From NCBI GenBank assembly GCA_030431825.1, contig JAUIIJ010000008.1, positions 62,001-126,000 on the forward strand: a stretch of 64,000 bases of DNA. The letters are read 5' to 3'. The position numbers were made by a program, and so were the translations under genes. Source of the DNA: Alphaproteobacteria bacterium. GTDB lineage: Bacteria > Pseudomonadota > Alphaproteobacteria > Rhodobacterales > Rhodobacteraceae. Positions 8,904 through 19,658 of the stretch are shown here, in pieces (positions within the stretch are counted from its first letter, which is position 1; each line of letters begins with the position of its first letter). Under the pieces are notes generated by a model. That model searched no databases, was not told the DNA's origin, and saw only the letters and a list, made by a program, of their open reading frames with translations.

Positions 8904-9364
8904 TCTTCCGGCGGCTGCGGACGCAATTCATGGACGAAATCCTCGAAATCATCTGCGGCCTGGAAGTTCTTGTAAACACTGGCAAACCGCACATATGCCA
9001 CGGTGTCGATCCGGGCCAGCGCCTCCATCACGATCTCGCCGATCTTGCTTGAGGGAATGTCGGTCTCCCCCATGCTCTCAAGACGGCGCACGATGCCTGA
9101 AATCATCTGGTCGATGCGCTCGGGTTCGATCGGGCGCTTCTGCATCGAGATGCGGATCGAACGCTCCAGCTTGTCACGATCGAAATCTTCGCGCTTGCCA
9201 TTGGTCTTGATCACCACAAGGTCCCGCAACTGGACCCGTTCATAGGTGGTGAACCGACCGCCGCAGGCCGGGCAGAGTCTGCGCCGCCGGATCGAGACAT
9301 GGTCTTCGGCGGGCCGGGAATCCTTGACCTGCGTGTCTATATTTCCGCAAAACGGGCAGCGCAT
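8900..9364 (-). CDS. nrdR: Transcriptional repressor NrdR of ribonucleotide reductase genes
   Basis: This 154-residue protein is NrdR. It senses ATP/dATP and represses nrd operons by binding paired NrdR boxes. The zinc ribbon is complete: Cys3/Cys6 in MRCPFCGN and the pair CPACGGRF (about 31-38). An ATP-cone follows ([21 protein letters not shown]). The ATG at 9364 gives the canonical MRCPFCG start; a frame nine codons longer has no conserved sequence. It is the first gene of the nrdR-ribD pair. No nrd gene lies in the window. Confidence 0.96.
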   Translation of the reverse strand: MRCPFCGNIDTQVKDSRPAEDHVSIRRRRLCPACGGRFTTYERVQLRDLVVIKTNGKREDFDRDKLERSIRISMQKRPIEPERIDQMISGIVRRLESMGETDIPSSKIGEIVMEALARIDTVAYVRFASVYKNFQAADDFEDFVHELRPQPPEE

Positions 9365-9482
9365 CAGCCGTCCCCCTATGGTTTCTGCCACTCGTTGTGG
9401 GCTCTCGGACCCTCTTGCCGAGAACTATAGGCCAGCCGCTAGGGTTTGGGTAGAGGGGAATTCGCGCCCCAAGATGCGGATA

Positions 9483-9905
9483 TCACGCGAAATGCGCAGC
9501 CACGCGGCGGCGATGCGGCGCGGCCCGATGTTCAAACAGGAAAATCCCCTGCCAGGTGCCAAGCGTCGGCGTGGCATCGACCACCGGGATCGTCAGGCTG
9601 ACCGGCAGCAGCGCCGACTTGATATGGGCGGGCATGTCGTCAGGCCCTTCGTAAGTGTGCCTGAGATACGACATGGCCGGATCGGTGGCGGGCGGAACCA
9701 GCCGATGAAAGAATGCGTTCAGGTCATCCCTGACTTCGGGATCCGCATTCTCCTGTATCAGCAGGGAACAGGAGGTATGACGCAGGAACAGCGTCAGCAA
9801 CCCCTCGGCCTGGCCCGTCGCGCACACCCAGTCGACCACGTCGCGCGTGAACTCATAGAGGCCCGCGCCACGGCTCTGGATGACGAATTCGGTCTGGGCC
9901 GCCAT
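9483..9905 (-). CDS. YjbQ/UPF0047 family protein (secondary thiamine-phosphate synthase-like)
   Basis: A 140-residue protein of the UPF0047/YjbQ family. Members have weak thiamine-phosphate synthase activity, but their main role is unsettled. Conserved signatures are LFLRHTSCSLLIQENADP (about 40-57), a likely metal site, EGPDDMPAHIKSALL (about 86-100), and LGTWQGIFLFEHR (about 115-127). The gene lies 13 bases before the stop of the first of three secreted paralogues, on the same strand, so they may share a transcript. It is full length for the family. Confidence 0.88.
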   Translation of the reverse strand: MAAQTEFVIQSRGAGLYEFTRDVVDWVCATGQAEGLLTLFLRHTSCSLLIQENADPEVRDDLNAFFHRLVPPATDPAMSYLRHTYEGPDDMPAHIKSALLPVSLTIPVVDATPTLGTWQGIFLFEHRAAPHRRRVAAHFA

Positions 9906-9918
9906 GCTGGTCGCCGCG

Positions 9919-10332
9919 CTATTCTGCCCGCCCGGATTGCGGGATACAGAGATTCCACGCGGCAGAGGCGCTCAGATTGTCGCCAGGCCGCGTGACGGTC
10001 AGCAGAAAACCGGGATTGAGGTTCGCGTTCGCAGGAGGTTCCAGCGAGAACTGGACCGCTGATTTTGCATTCTCGGTTTGCGCATGGCCACGTGGCCGCG
10101 AGATGTAAATCCGCTGGTCCAGCGGAGCGTCCAGAACCCGTCGCGCGTAATCTCCGGCGGCGCACCAGTAACTCACGCTGGAAATCCCGCCACGCCCGAT
10201 CACTTCAAATGAAACGGGGGAAAGCGGATTGACCGTGTGACTGTTGATCGCCCGCCACGCCATCGACGGCGTCGCCGCACCGGCCAGCAGCGCGGCGGTT
10301 GCAAGAACCCGGAGTGTGCATCGTTTTGTCAT
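9919..10332 (-). CDS. Secreted protein of unknown function, paralogue A of a tandem trio
   Basis: I do not recognise the family. The 137-residue product has a Sec signal peptide (hydrophobic ATAALLAGAATPSMA, cleavage near 25). The mature part of about 110 residues shares a pattern with the two genes upstream: V-x-P, FEV, YWC-A-GDYA, RIYI, AVQFS, then G-x-N-L and a final Cys. The two shared cysteines (in SYWCAAGD and in WNLCIP) could form a disulfide. It ends 13 bases before yjbQ. The signal and lack of any membrane anchor suggest a periplasmic or exported location. Confidence 0.7.
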   Translation of the reverse strand: MTKRCTLRVLATAALLAGAATPSMAWRAINSHTVNPLSPVSFEVIGRGGISSVSYWCAAGDYARRVLDAPLDQRIYISRPRGHAQTENAKSAVQFSLEPPANANLNPGFLLTVTRPGDNLSASAAWNLCIPQSGRAE

Positions 10333-10338
10333 GACCGG

Positions 10339-10758
10339 TTACCACCTGTTCCAGATATCGGATTCGTCGAACTGATAGCAGTATTGAACCGCCGCGTGGC
10401 GCGCAAGATTGTCACCCGCGCGCTTCACCGACAGCGAATAACCGGTCGAGGTATCGGCTCCGGATGGCGGTGACATCGAGAATTGCACCGCTTTTCTGCC
10501 GGGCCTGTTCACGCTCGGCCCTTCGGATTTCCAGATGTAAATCCGGCTGGTCGCGGACACCCCCAACACCCGCTGGGCAAAATCCCCGGCCCCGCACCAG
10601 TAATCCGCCGCGCCGGTGCCAACGCCGGCCACCACCTCCCACGCCGATTCAGTAACCGGAAACACTTCCAGCCGGTTGAACGACCACCACGCTGCACCCC
10701 AGCTTGGAATGCAGGCCAGAGATGCCACGAGAGCCACACGCATTGCCGTTTTCATCAC
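10339..10758 (-). CDS. Secreted protein of unknown function, paralogue B of a tandem trio
   Basis: A 139-residue exported protein, with signal peptide about 1-23 (VALVASLACIPSWGAA). The mature region follows the same template as its neighbours: FPV, WEVVAG, DYWCGAGDFAQRVLG, SRIYIW, GRKAVQFSMSPP, AGDNLARHAAVQYC. It lies six bases upstream of paralogue A, so the two are surely co-transcribed. Either of two adjacent ATG codons (10758 or 10755) may start it. Function is unknown; the conserved pair of cysteines points to an oxidising compartment. Confidence 0.7.
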   Translation of the reverse strand: MMKTAMRVALVASLACIPSWGAAWWSFNRLEVFPVTESAWEVVAGVGTGAADYWCGAGDFAQRVLGVSATSRIYIWKSEGPSVNRPGRKAVQFSMSPPSGADTSTGYSLSVKRAGDNLARHAAVQYCYQFDESDIWNRW

Positions 10759-10859
10759 TTCACCTCACAACATATCTCAGATGACCGGTCATTCGAAATT
10801 CTAGCACGATCAGACGTCACTTGTCGCGACCGCCCGCCCCCGCCTGCGTGGTCAACCGG

Positions 10860-11270
10860 TCAGAAGAAGGGCGAGACGCTACAGTAGCCATACGCCTGCT
10901 GTACCGTCATGCTTTCACCAACCTTGAGCGAGTTCAGGCTGATCGAGGACGGTGCCGGGGTGATCCCGGCGGCGTTCGGATCAAGAGTGAACTGAACCGA
11001 GGAACGCCGCCCGGTGGTCACACTGGGCGCGCGCCCCCGCGCGATATAGACCCGGGCCTGCCAAGGTGCCCTCAATTCTCGTTGGGCGTAGTCGGCGGCG
11101 CTGCACCAGAACACCTGCCCGTCGCCGCTGCTCTTGGGAACGACTTCGAAAACCGACGAATTGACCGGGTTCACACGTGCCCCCAATTTGCTCGTGAACG
11201 CCTCGCCAGCCTGCGGCAGCGCCAGGGCCAATCCGGCCAGCATGAACAGGAACGTTGACTTCTGTGTCAT
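10860..11270 (-). CDS. Secreted protein of unknown function, paralogue C of a tandem trio
   Basis: This 136-residue exported protein has a signal peptide of about 24 residues (FLFMLAGLALALPQAGEA). I chose the ATG at 11270 because the signal peptide starts there; a longer frame to 11324 adds a non-hydrophobic head. The mature part repeats the trio's template: VNPVNSSVFEVV, VFWCSAADYAQREL, ARVYIARGRAPSV, SSVQFTLDP, VGESMTVQQAYGYC. A gap of about 100 bases separates it from paralogue B, so a second promoter is possible. It lies downstream of rpoD and its terminator, on the same strand. Confidence 0.7.
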   Translation of the reverse strand: MTQKSTFLFMLAGLALALPQAGEAFTSKLGARVNPVNSSVFEVVPKSSGDGQVFWCSAADYAQRELRAPWQARVYIARGRAPSVTTGRRSSVQFTLDPNAAGITPAPSSISLNSLKVGESMTVQQAYGYCSVSPFF

Positions 11271-11382
11271 GTCGCTTCTCCTTCTCATCGTGAAGACACA
11301 ATAGGCCGGAAAGGCGGGAAACACAGGGCAATCACGTTGTATTTACCCGCGGGGCGCGTTGGCCCGGCCCTGTTCAGACAAG

Positions 11383-11410
11383 AAAAAACCCCGCCGAATG
11401 AACGGCGGGG
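11383..11410 (-). terminator. Rho-independent terminator of rpoD
   Basis: On the minus strand CCCCGCCG, a six-base loop and CGGCGGGG make a perfect eight-pair stem directly followed by six T residues (the A run at 11383-11388). It starts 12 bases past the rpoD stop. This is the clearest classical terminator in the window. Confidence 0.9.
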
Positions 11411-11422
11411 CCTGCGGAATTT

Positions 11423-13411
<1,989 letters not shown>

Positions 13412-13439
13412 GCGTTGCTCCTGCTAGGGCGTCTCGGGT

Positions 13440-13458
13440 GATTCGCGTGCAGCGAATC
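13440..13458. repeat. Short inverted repeat in the rpoD leader
   Basis: GATTCGC, five bases, then GCGAATC: a perfect seven-pair hairpin 29 bases upstream of the rpoD start, inside the 115-base dnaG-rpoD gap. It could be a 5' UTR hairpin or an operator. No consensus was recognised. Confidence 0.3.
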
Positions 13459-13526
13459 ATTAGCGTGATCTGCTGATTCGGCTACCCGTCTACCCGTTTT
13501 TCTTTAGCGATTCTTTACCAAAACTC

Positions 13527-15473
13527 TCACCGCCGCGATTTGCGCTGCCCGATCTGCTCCAACAGGGCCTGAAAACGCTCGCGTTCACCCCTGTTGATTC
13601 GCGCGCCATTATCGCCGGTGTCATACTGTGCCTTGTCTTCATGTTCACTGCGCTCGGCCCGGTTGCGGGCCTCGGCGGCCTGTGACAGCCGCCATGTGAG
13701 GGCCTCATCGCCGCCGCCCGCGACATCCTCGAGCGCCTCGGCAATTTCAGCGTCCAGCCCGCATTGGCTGTGGAGTTTGGCGAGTTCCTCGGTCAGCGTC
13801 ATGCGCGCCATTTCGATATCGCCCGGATTTCGAACGCAGGGGTTGATTGCGACATGGCGAAGCGCATGCAGGTTTTCAAGGGCGGACGGGCCGATTTCTT
13901 CGACAAGGATGTCCGACAGCACACGATCCTCGCGATGGGCGTGGCGCAGCACGAGGTCGCGCAGACGCGCCAGATCAGGATCCGCACAGACCATGCGCTC
14001 AAGCTCCGCCTCGAATTCCGCTACGACCCGTGGTGTCGCGATCGCCGCTGCGATCACCACCGTCTCGCGCAGATGCATTTGTGCCGCCGCGTCGGATGCA
14101 GCCAGCAGCGAACTCTTGGTGCCGGTCAGCGGAACCGGCGCCGCCTTTTGACCCGGCTTCCAGGGCTTGCGCCCCGCCCCCGTCCTGCGCGGGGAGAACA
14201 GCTGCCACCGCAGGTCCTTGATCGCCTGACCGTAATGACCCCTGATCGACGGGTCACGGATTTTCTGAACATGGGCGCGCAGCGTCGCATCCAGCGCCGC
14301 GCGCCGCTCCGGGCTGTCGAACACCTTGCCTTCGGTTTCCCGCCGCCAGAGCAGCTGCACCATGGGAACGGCCTGGTCCAGCAGCTTTTGCATCGCCCCC
14401 GCGCCGCGATCACGGATCAGGTCATCGGGATCCATCTTTTCCGGCATGATCGCAAAACGCAGGCTTTGCCCGGCCTCAAGCAGAGGCAGCGCGAGATCGA
14501 TCAGCCGCATCGCCGCCCGAAGTCCGGCCGCATCGCCGTCGAGCGCAATGATCGGTTCCTGCGCGATCCGCCACAGCAGTTGCAGCTGATTTTCGGTGAT
14601 CGCAGTGCCCAGAGGGGCAACGGCCGCATCAAAGCCGGCGGACGCCAGCGCGATGACATCCATGTAGCCTTCGGCAACGATCAGCGGTTGTCCCTTGCCC
14701 GCCGCGCTGCGCGCCGGCCCGTGGTTATACAGGCTGCGCCCCTTGTCGAAAAGTTCGGTTTCCGGCGAGTTCAGGTATTTCGCATTGTCATTCGGATCCA
14801 TTGCCCGCCCGCCAAAGGCGATGCACCTGCCCCGCGCGTCGCGGATCGGAAACATGATACGATTGCGAAACGTATCATAGGGTTTGCCGCCGTTGCGCGA
14901 CGGTTTGGCCAGACCGGCGGCCAGGATCATCTCTTCGGGCACCGATTTCGCGCGCAAATGATCCCAGAGCGCCTGCCATGCGTCGGGTGCGAAGCCGATT
15001 TCCCAACGATCCTGCCGCTGTCCGCTCAGCCCGCGCCGGTCAAGATACGCGCGGGCATCGGCGGCAACGCCGGTCCTGAGTTGCAGGCGGAAGAACTGCA
15101 CCGCCTGCTCCATCACCTCGGCAAGACCGGCACGCCGGTCGGTTTTCTCCTGCGCCCGCGGATCGCGCGCGGGCATGGTCATTCCCACCTCGCGCGCCAG
15201 GATTTCGACCGCCTCCATGAAACCGACATTCTCGGTCTCTGTGATGAACGAAATCGCGTCACCCTTGGCGTGACAGCCAAAGCAGTAATAGAATCCCTTG
15301 CGGTCATCCACGTGGAAGGAGGCCGTCTTTTCCTGATGAAACGGGCAAGGGGCCCACATGTCGCCCTTGCCCTGGTTCGACTTCCGCGGATCCCAGATCA
15401 CCTTGCGGCCGACAACCTGCGACAGGCTGGCGCGCGCGCGCAATTCATCCAGAAAACCCGGCGGAAGGGACAT
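13527..15473 (-). CDS. dnaG: DNA primase DnaG
   Basis: A 648-residue primase that makes RNA primers at the replication fork. The N-terminal CHC2 zinc finger is intact (Cys43, His46, Cys64, Cys67 in CPFH and CFGC). The catalytic core follows with WEIGFAPDAW, NRIMFPIRDARGRCIAFGGRAM and a TOPRIM domain (VAEGYMDVIALASAGF, then IALDGDAAGLRAAMR). The C-terminal DnaB-binding region (about 450-640) is poorly conserved and helix-rich. Its start is one base past the stop of the small exported protein upstream. rpoD follows it. Confidence 0.97.
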   Translation of the reverse strand: MSLPPGFLDELRARASLSQVVGRKVIWDPRKSNQGKGDMWAPCPFHQEKTASFHVDDRKGFYYCFGCHAKGDAISFITETENVGFMEAVEILAREVGMTMPARDPRAQEKTDRRAGLAEVMEQAVQFFRLQLRTGVAADARAYLDRRGLSGQRQDRWEIGFAPDAWQALWDHLRAKSVPEEMILAAGLAKPSRNGGKPYDTFRNRIMFPIRDARGRCIAFGGRAMDPNDNAKYLNSPETELFDKGRSLYNHGPARSAAGKGQPLIVAEGYMDVIALASAGFDAAVAPLGTAITENQLQLLWRIAQEPIIALDGDAAGLRAAMRLIDLALPLLEAGQSLRFAIMPEKMDPDDLIRDRGAGAMQKLLDQAVPMVQLLWRRETEGKVFDSPERRAALDATLRAHVQKIRDPSIRGHYGQAIKDLRWQLFSPRRTGAGRKPWKPGQKAAPVPLTGTKSSLLAASDAAAQMHLRETVVIAAAIATPRVVAEFEAELERMVCADPDLARLRDLVLRHAHREDRVLSDILVEEIGPSALENLHALRHVAINPCVRNPGDIEMARMTLTEELAKLHSQCGLDAEIAEALEDVAGGGDEALTWRLSQAAEARNRAERSEHEDKAQYDTGDNGARINRGERERFQALLEQIGQRKSRR

Positions 15474-15474
15474 C

Positions 15475-15810
15475 TCAGTTCTTCAGATTCTTCTGCATTT
15501 CCTGAATCTGATCCCAGTTTTCAAGACATTGCTGGAGCAGGTTCGCGCCCAGATCGGTCTTTTTGAGATCACGTTTCTTCTGGCTGTAGACAAATTCGGT
15601 CAGTTGCGGAATCGCAGCGTTGTAATTTGCAGGCCAGGTGGGGTTCGAGGCCGCGATGGTCGATGCGACATCCGCCTGTTTCACCCGATCGAGCCGCGCC
15701 TTCTGAACGGCGCTGATCACCTGTGCCTGATAGCCACAGCTTTCCTCCTTGGTTTCCGCAGCCATCAGCGGCGTGGCAAAAAGGCAAGCGGCGAGCGCGA
15801 GACGGATCAT
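15475..15810 (-). CDS. Small exported protein of unknown function
   Basis: I do not recognise this 111-residue protein. It has a clear Sec signal peptide (LALAACLFATPLMA, cleavage near 18). The mature part of about 93 residues is mainly charged and helical (VISAVQKARLDRVKQADVA; FVYSQKKRDLKKTDLG) with two cysteines (CGYQ and QQCLENW). It ends one base before dnaG begins, so the two are probably co-transcribed, though the functions look unrelated. It reads like a periplasmic helical protein. Confidence 0.65.
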   Translation of the reverse strand: MIRLALAACLFATPLMAAETKEESCGYQAQVISAVQKARLDRVKQADVASTIAASNPTWPANYNAAIPQLTEFVYSQKKRDLKKTDLGANLLQQCLENWDQIQEMQKNLKN

Positions 15811-15846
15811 GAGGGATACTCCGGAATCAGTTTGGATCGGCGCAGT

Positions 15847-16392
15847 CTACCCCCGTGCAGCGACACCCTCCATAGCCGATCTGAGATCGTGAACAAGCGT
15901 GGCGGCCATCGAACGGAAGACCATGATCTGAAAACAGGTCGCGCCGATGCGGGTGATCGACGCATTCATGTGCTGGAGCTGCGAACGCAGGGTTTGCCCC
16001 GTCTTGAATGCCGCAGCACGCAGATCAACGGGCACCAACCGCGCCAGAACGTCCTCGGCGGCCGCGCCCTCCAGCGTGACAACCGCCCAGGCGTCGGATT
16101 GATCGGTCAACGCCGCGTGAGTCTTCAACCCCGGATCCGGATCCTCCCCGACCAGCATGATCTGTCCCCGCGCGAACCAGATTACCCGGCAACCGCCCGC
16201 CTCGCTGCTGCGGTTTGGTTCGGGAAATGCGACCCCATGTGCCGATTTCAGGATCTGCGCAACCCGTGCCTGTTGCCCCTTGAACGGCGCGATCACGGTC
16301 ATGCGGCCGATCCTGGCCTCGCGAACCACTGCATGGCCGATTTCCAGTGGCAGCAAACCCTTGCAGGGCGTTCTTTCGACAAGATCAGCCAC
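15847..16392 (-). CDS. soxG: Sarcosine oxidase gamma subunit
   Basis: The gamma subunit of heterotetrameric sarcosine oxidase (181 residues), which packs against the folate half of the alpha subunit. Recognisable parts are ERTPCKGLLPLEIG at the start, CRVIWFARGQIMLVG, DQSDAWAVVTLEG and RIGATCFQIMVFRSMAATLVHDL at the end. I chose GTG at 16392: an AAGGAG site lies nine bases upstream and the product then begins like other SoxG proteins. It overlaps the soxA stop by eight bases and is the last gene of soxBDAG. Confidence 0.9.
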   Translation of the reverse strand: MADLVERTPCKGLLPLEIGHAVVREARIGRMTVIAPFKGQQARVAQILKSAHGVAFPEPNRSSEAGGCRVIWFARGQIMLVGEDPDPGLKTHAALTDQSDAWAVVTLEGAAAEDVLARLVPVDLRAAAFKTGQTLRSQLQHMNASITRIGATCFQIMVFRSMAATLVHDLRSAMEGVAARG

Positions 16393-19318
16393 GAACACGC
16401 TCTCCTTCGGGATCAAAGAACACCGGATCGACCACCTCGCACAAGGTTTCGAGATCGCGCAGGTGATCCACCGCGCGCACCCGCTGCCCATGCCGTGCAC
16501 GTCCGTTCTTGAGAAAGCCGAGTGCCAGCATCTGGCCCAGCGTCGGGGAATAACAGACCGATGTGACATAGCCCTTGCCATTCACCCGCACGGCCTCGTC
16601 GTCGGGATCGAACAGATGCGCCCCCGCAGTCAGTTTCTTGACATCGCCGACGGGTCTGAGGCCAACCAGTTGTTCACGCTCCGGTCCGGACAGGCCGGGC
16701 CGCTCGCTCATCGTCTTGCCGATGCAATCCTTGGCCGGTGACACCATCCGCCCCATGCCGATGTCGTCCGCCGTCGTCCGGCCATGGATCTCGGCGTGCG
16801 TGATATGCCCCTTTTCGATCCGCAGCACGTTCAGCGCCTCCATCCCGTAGGCTCCGCCGCCTCGCGTCTCGGCAAGGCTCAGAAGCAACCGGAACAGGCT
16901 CGCGCCATAGCGCGCGGGAACGGCGATTTCATACGCATGTTCGCCCGAGAACGAGATCCGGAACAGCCGCCCCGCCACACCTTTTACCGAGACCGCGCCA
17001 CATGCCATGAACGGCCAGACCGCATCGCTCAGCGGGGCATCGAGCAATTCGTTCAGCAGCGCGCGCGATTCCGGCCCGGCCACGGCAAACTGCGCCCACT
17101 GCTCGGTGACCGAGGTAAACGCCACGTCCAGCCCGGGGCACAGGCATTGATGCACGAACTCGAGATGCCGCATCACCTGCCCCGCTGCCGCCGTCGTGGT
17201 CGTCATGAGATAGTGATGCTCGCCCAACCGGGCCGTGGTGCCGTCATCCATCACGTGCCCGTCTTCGCGCAGCATCAGCCCGTAGCGCACGCGCCCCACC
17301 TTCAGCGTACTGAACCGGTTGGCGTAAAGCAGGTCGAGGAAAGCCGGCACATCCGGCCCCTGCAGGTCGATCTTGCCAAGCGTCGAGACATCGCAGATGC
17401 CCACCGCCTCGCGCACCAGTGCCACCTCGCGATCGCAGGATTGCCGCCAGTTTGTTTCGCCCGCTTCGGGAAAATAGCTTGGCCTGTACCAAAGCCCCGC
17501 CTCGATCATCGGCGCGCCGCGCTCGACACTTGCGGCGTGACTCGTGGTGAACCGTTCCGGCGCAAACCCCTTGCCCTGCCCGCCTGCTCCCATCGCGGCA
17601 ATCGGCACCGGGCTATAGGGCGGGCGAAAGGTTGTCGTTCCGGTCTCGGGGATCGTGCGCCCCGTCACGTCGGCGAGAATCGCAAGAGCCGCCACGTTGG
17701 AGTTCTTGCCCTGATCGGTCGCCATGCCCTGCGTGGTATAGCGTTTCATATGCTCGACCGACCGGAAATTCTCCTGCGCCGCCTGCCTCACATCCTTGAC
17801 CGTCACGTCATTCTGGAAATCGAGCCATGCACGCCCCCGCGCCGGAACGGCCCAGAGCGGTGCGAGGCGACCGGCATCATCCGACGCCCGGGGGAGCGTG
17901 CCCTGCGGCACGGCGTGCCCCAGATCGACCAGCACCGCGCCGGCGGCGTCACGCCCTTCGCGCAGACAATCCGCGGTGGCAAACGCGCCGTTGCACGCCC
18001 CCGCGGCCGAAAGACCGGGCACCGCACCGGGTACCGGAACAAACGCCAGTATATTCTCGCGCCACAGCGGCCGGGCATTGGTGTGGCAGGTCAGGTGCAG
18101 GGTCGGGTTCCACCCGCCCGACATCGCCAGGCAATCCACCGCCAGGTGGTCCTCGCCGCTGACACTGCGAATGGTGATGCTCTCGAGCCCGCGGCGCCCG
18201 CGCGTGTCGGAGACCATCGCGCCCCTGAACATGCGAACGCCGGCCACATCCGGAGCGTCATGGCGGGAGTCGACAAGCGCAACGACGTGCGCCCCCGCCG
18301 CCGTCAGATCGCGCACCGTCCGGTGCGCATCGTCATTATTGCCGAAAACCGCTACCCGATGCCCCGGAACCACGCCCCAGCGATTGAGGTAGGTCCGCAC
18401 CGCACCGGCGGTCATGATCCCCGGCCTGTCGTTGTTGCGAAACGCCACCGGCCGCTCGATCGCCCCGGCGGCGAGGATCGCGCGCCGGGCCACGATCCGC
18501 CAGAACGTCTCAAGCGGCAGGGCATCGGGACGCGCGGCGAGATGCCGGCCCACCCTTTCGAGCGCAGCATATGTGCCCTGATCATACGCGCCGGTCACCG
18601 TCGTGCGCAGCATGATCCGCACGTTGGGCATCGCATCAAGCTCGGCAACGACATCCTCGGCCCAGACATGGCCGGGCTTGCCATCGATCTCTTCTGTCTC
18701 GCCGGTCAATCGCCCGCCGGCACGGAACCCCTCGTCGGCAAGGATCACGTCCGCCCCCGCCCGCGCCGCCGTCAGCGCCGCCATCAACCCGGCCGGCCCG
18801 GCACCGATCACCAGCAGGTCGCAGAAGGCATGGGCCTTCTCATATCGATCCCGGTTCGCCGCGCCCGAAAGCGCCCCGAGCCCGGCGGCCTTGCGGATCA
18901 GCGGTTCATAGAGCTTCTCCCAGAATGTCCTCGGCCACATGAAGGTCTTGTAATAGAACCCCGCCCCCAGGAACGGCGCGGCCAGGTCATTGACCGCCAT
19001 GATGTCATGACGCAGCGACGGCCAACAGTTCTGGCTTCGCGCCGCCAACCCGTCATGGAGTTCCTGCATGGTGGCCCGCACATTCGGCTCCGCTCCCGGC
19101 CCCGTTCCAATGGTCACCAGCGCGTTCGGCTCCTCGCTGCCGGCAGTCAACACACCGCGCGGACGATGATACTTGAACGAACGGCCATGCATCCTGACCC
19201 CGTTGGCAAGCAGCGCCGAGGCCAGCGTATCGCCCGCGAACCCGCCATGGGGCACCCCGTCGAAGGTGAAACGCACCGGCCTCGCCCGATCGATCAGCCC
19301 CCTGCCCTCTACCCTCAT
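16385..19318 (-). CDS. soxA: Sarcosine oxidase alpha subunit
   Basis: The 977-residue alpha subunit. The N terminus has a ferredoxin-like fold (RPVRFTFDGVPHGGFAGDTLASALL). A NAD-binding module follows (DLLVIGAGPAGLMAALTAARAG), and then the C-terminal half (about 600-977), a GcvT-like aminomethyltransferase domain that binds tetrahydrofolate (EAVGICDVSTLGKIDLQGPD; RIEKGHITHAEIHGRTTADDIGMG). With SoxB it oxidises sarcosine to glycine, passing the one-carbon unit to folate and making hydrogen peroxide. The ATG at 19318 overlaps the soxD stop by four bases. Folate enzymes that often join this operon (glyA, purU, folD) are absent here. Confidence 0.96.
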   Translation of the reverse strand: MRVEGRGLIDRARPVRFTFDGVPHGGFAGDTLASALLANGVRMHGRSFKYHRPRGVLTAGSEEPNALVTIGTGPGAEPNVRATMQELHDGLAARSQNCWPSLRHDIMAVNDLAAPFLGAGFYYKTFMWPRTFWEKLYEPLIRKAAGLGALSGAANRDRYEKAHAFCDLLVIGAGPAGLMAALTAARAGADVILADEGFRAGGRLTGETEEIDGKPGHVWAEDVVAELDAMPNVRIMLRTTVTGAYDQGTYAALERVGRHLAARPDALPLETFWRIVARRAILAAGAIERPVAFRNNDRPGIMTAGAVRTYLNRWGVVPGHRVAVFGNNDDAHRTVRDLTAAGAHVVALVDSRHDAPDVAGVRMFRGAMVSDTRGRRGLESITIRSVSGEDHLAVDCLAMSGGWNPTLHLTCHTNARPLWRENILAFVPVPGAVPGLSAAGACNGAFATADCLREGRDAAGAVLVDLGHAVPQGTLPRASDDAGRLAPLWAVPARGRAWLDFQNDVTVKDVRQAAQENFRSVEHMKRYTTQGMATDQGKNSNVAALAILADVTGRTIPETGTTTFRPPYSPVPIAAMGAGGQGKGFAPERFTTSHAASVERGAPMIEAGLWYRPSYFPEAGETNWRQSCDREVALVREAVGICDVSTLGKIDLQGPDVPAFLDLLYANRFSTLKVGRVRYGLMLREDGHVMDDGTTARLGEHHYLMTTTTAAAGQVMRHLEFVHQCLCPGLDVAFTSVTEQWAQFAVAGPESRALLNELLDAPLSDAVWPFMACGAVSVKGVAGRLFRISFSGEHAYEIAVPARYGASLFRLLLSLAETRGGGAYGMEALNVLRIEKGHITHAEIHGRTTADDIGMGRMVSPAKDCIGKTMSERPGLSGPEREQLVGLRPVGDVKKLTAGAHLFDPDDEAVRVNGKGYVTSVCYSPTLGQMLALGFLKNGRARHGQRVRAVDHLRDLETLCEVVDPVFFDPEGERVRG

Positions 19319-19590
19319 GATCCACCCTCCGCCGAGCCGTCCCCGGCCAGCGCGACCGCCTGCACCGCATGGGTCACCGTATCGCGCGTCACAACCAGCC
19401 AGGCACCACATCCCGCCTCGTGATACCAGAGATCCCGCGTCGTTCCCGCCGGATTCTCCCGCAGGTGAAGATAGTCCTCCCAGGCCGCCTCGCCGGCATC
19501 CGGGGCCGGACGCCGCAGCGCGACCGCATCGCCCTGATAATAAAACTCGCGCCGGTCCCGCTCACCGCATATCGGACAGGTGATCCTCAT
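19315..19590 (-). CDS. soxD: Sarcosine oxidase delta subunit
   Basis: A 91-residue zinc protein that completes the sarcosine oxidase tetramer. The metal ligands are visible as Cys5 and Cys8 (ITCPICGERD), then His57 and Cys61 (WYHEAGCGAWL), the CxxC...HxxxC pattern of the family. Other blocks are REFYYQGDA and LHLRENPAGTTRDLWYH. It overlaps soxA by four bases (ATGA). The C-terminal tail is Gly/Ser-rich. Confidence 0.94.
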   Translation of the reverse strand: MRITCPICGERDRREFYYQGDAVALRRPAPDAGEAAWEDYLHLRENPAGTTRDLWYHEAGCGAWLVVTRDTVTHAVQAVALAGDGSAEGGS

Positions 19591-19604
19591 TGCCGTTGCC
19601 CCAT

Positions 19605-19627
19605 CTTCATCTTTGCCGAAATACTCC
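19605..19627. repeat. Copy 2 of a dispersed 23-bp intergenic repeat
   Basis: Matches 2381-2403 at 21 of 23 positions, in the 68-base soxB-soxD gap. It is followed by GCCGGAGG and a GC-rich inverted segment. As with copy 1, the element sits between two genes of one minus-strand operon. Confidence 0.6.
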
Positions 19628-19658
19628 CGCCGGAGGCGCCCCTCCTCTCCGGGCGCGC

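Noticed and set aside
16784..19423. 879-codon plus-strand frame opposite soxA
   Set aside because: It mirrors the codon use of soxA, is rich in His, Arg and Pro, and shows no conserved motif.
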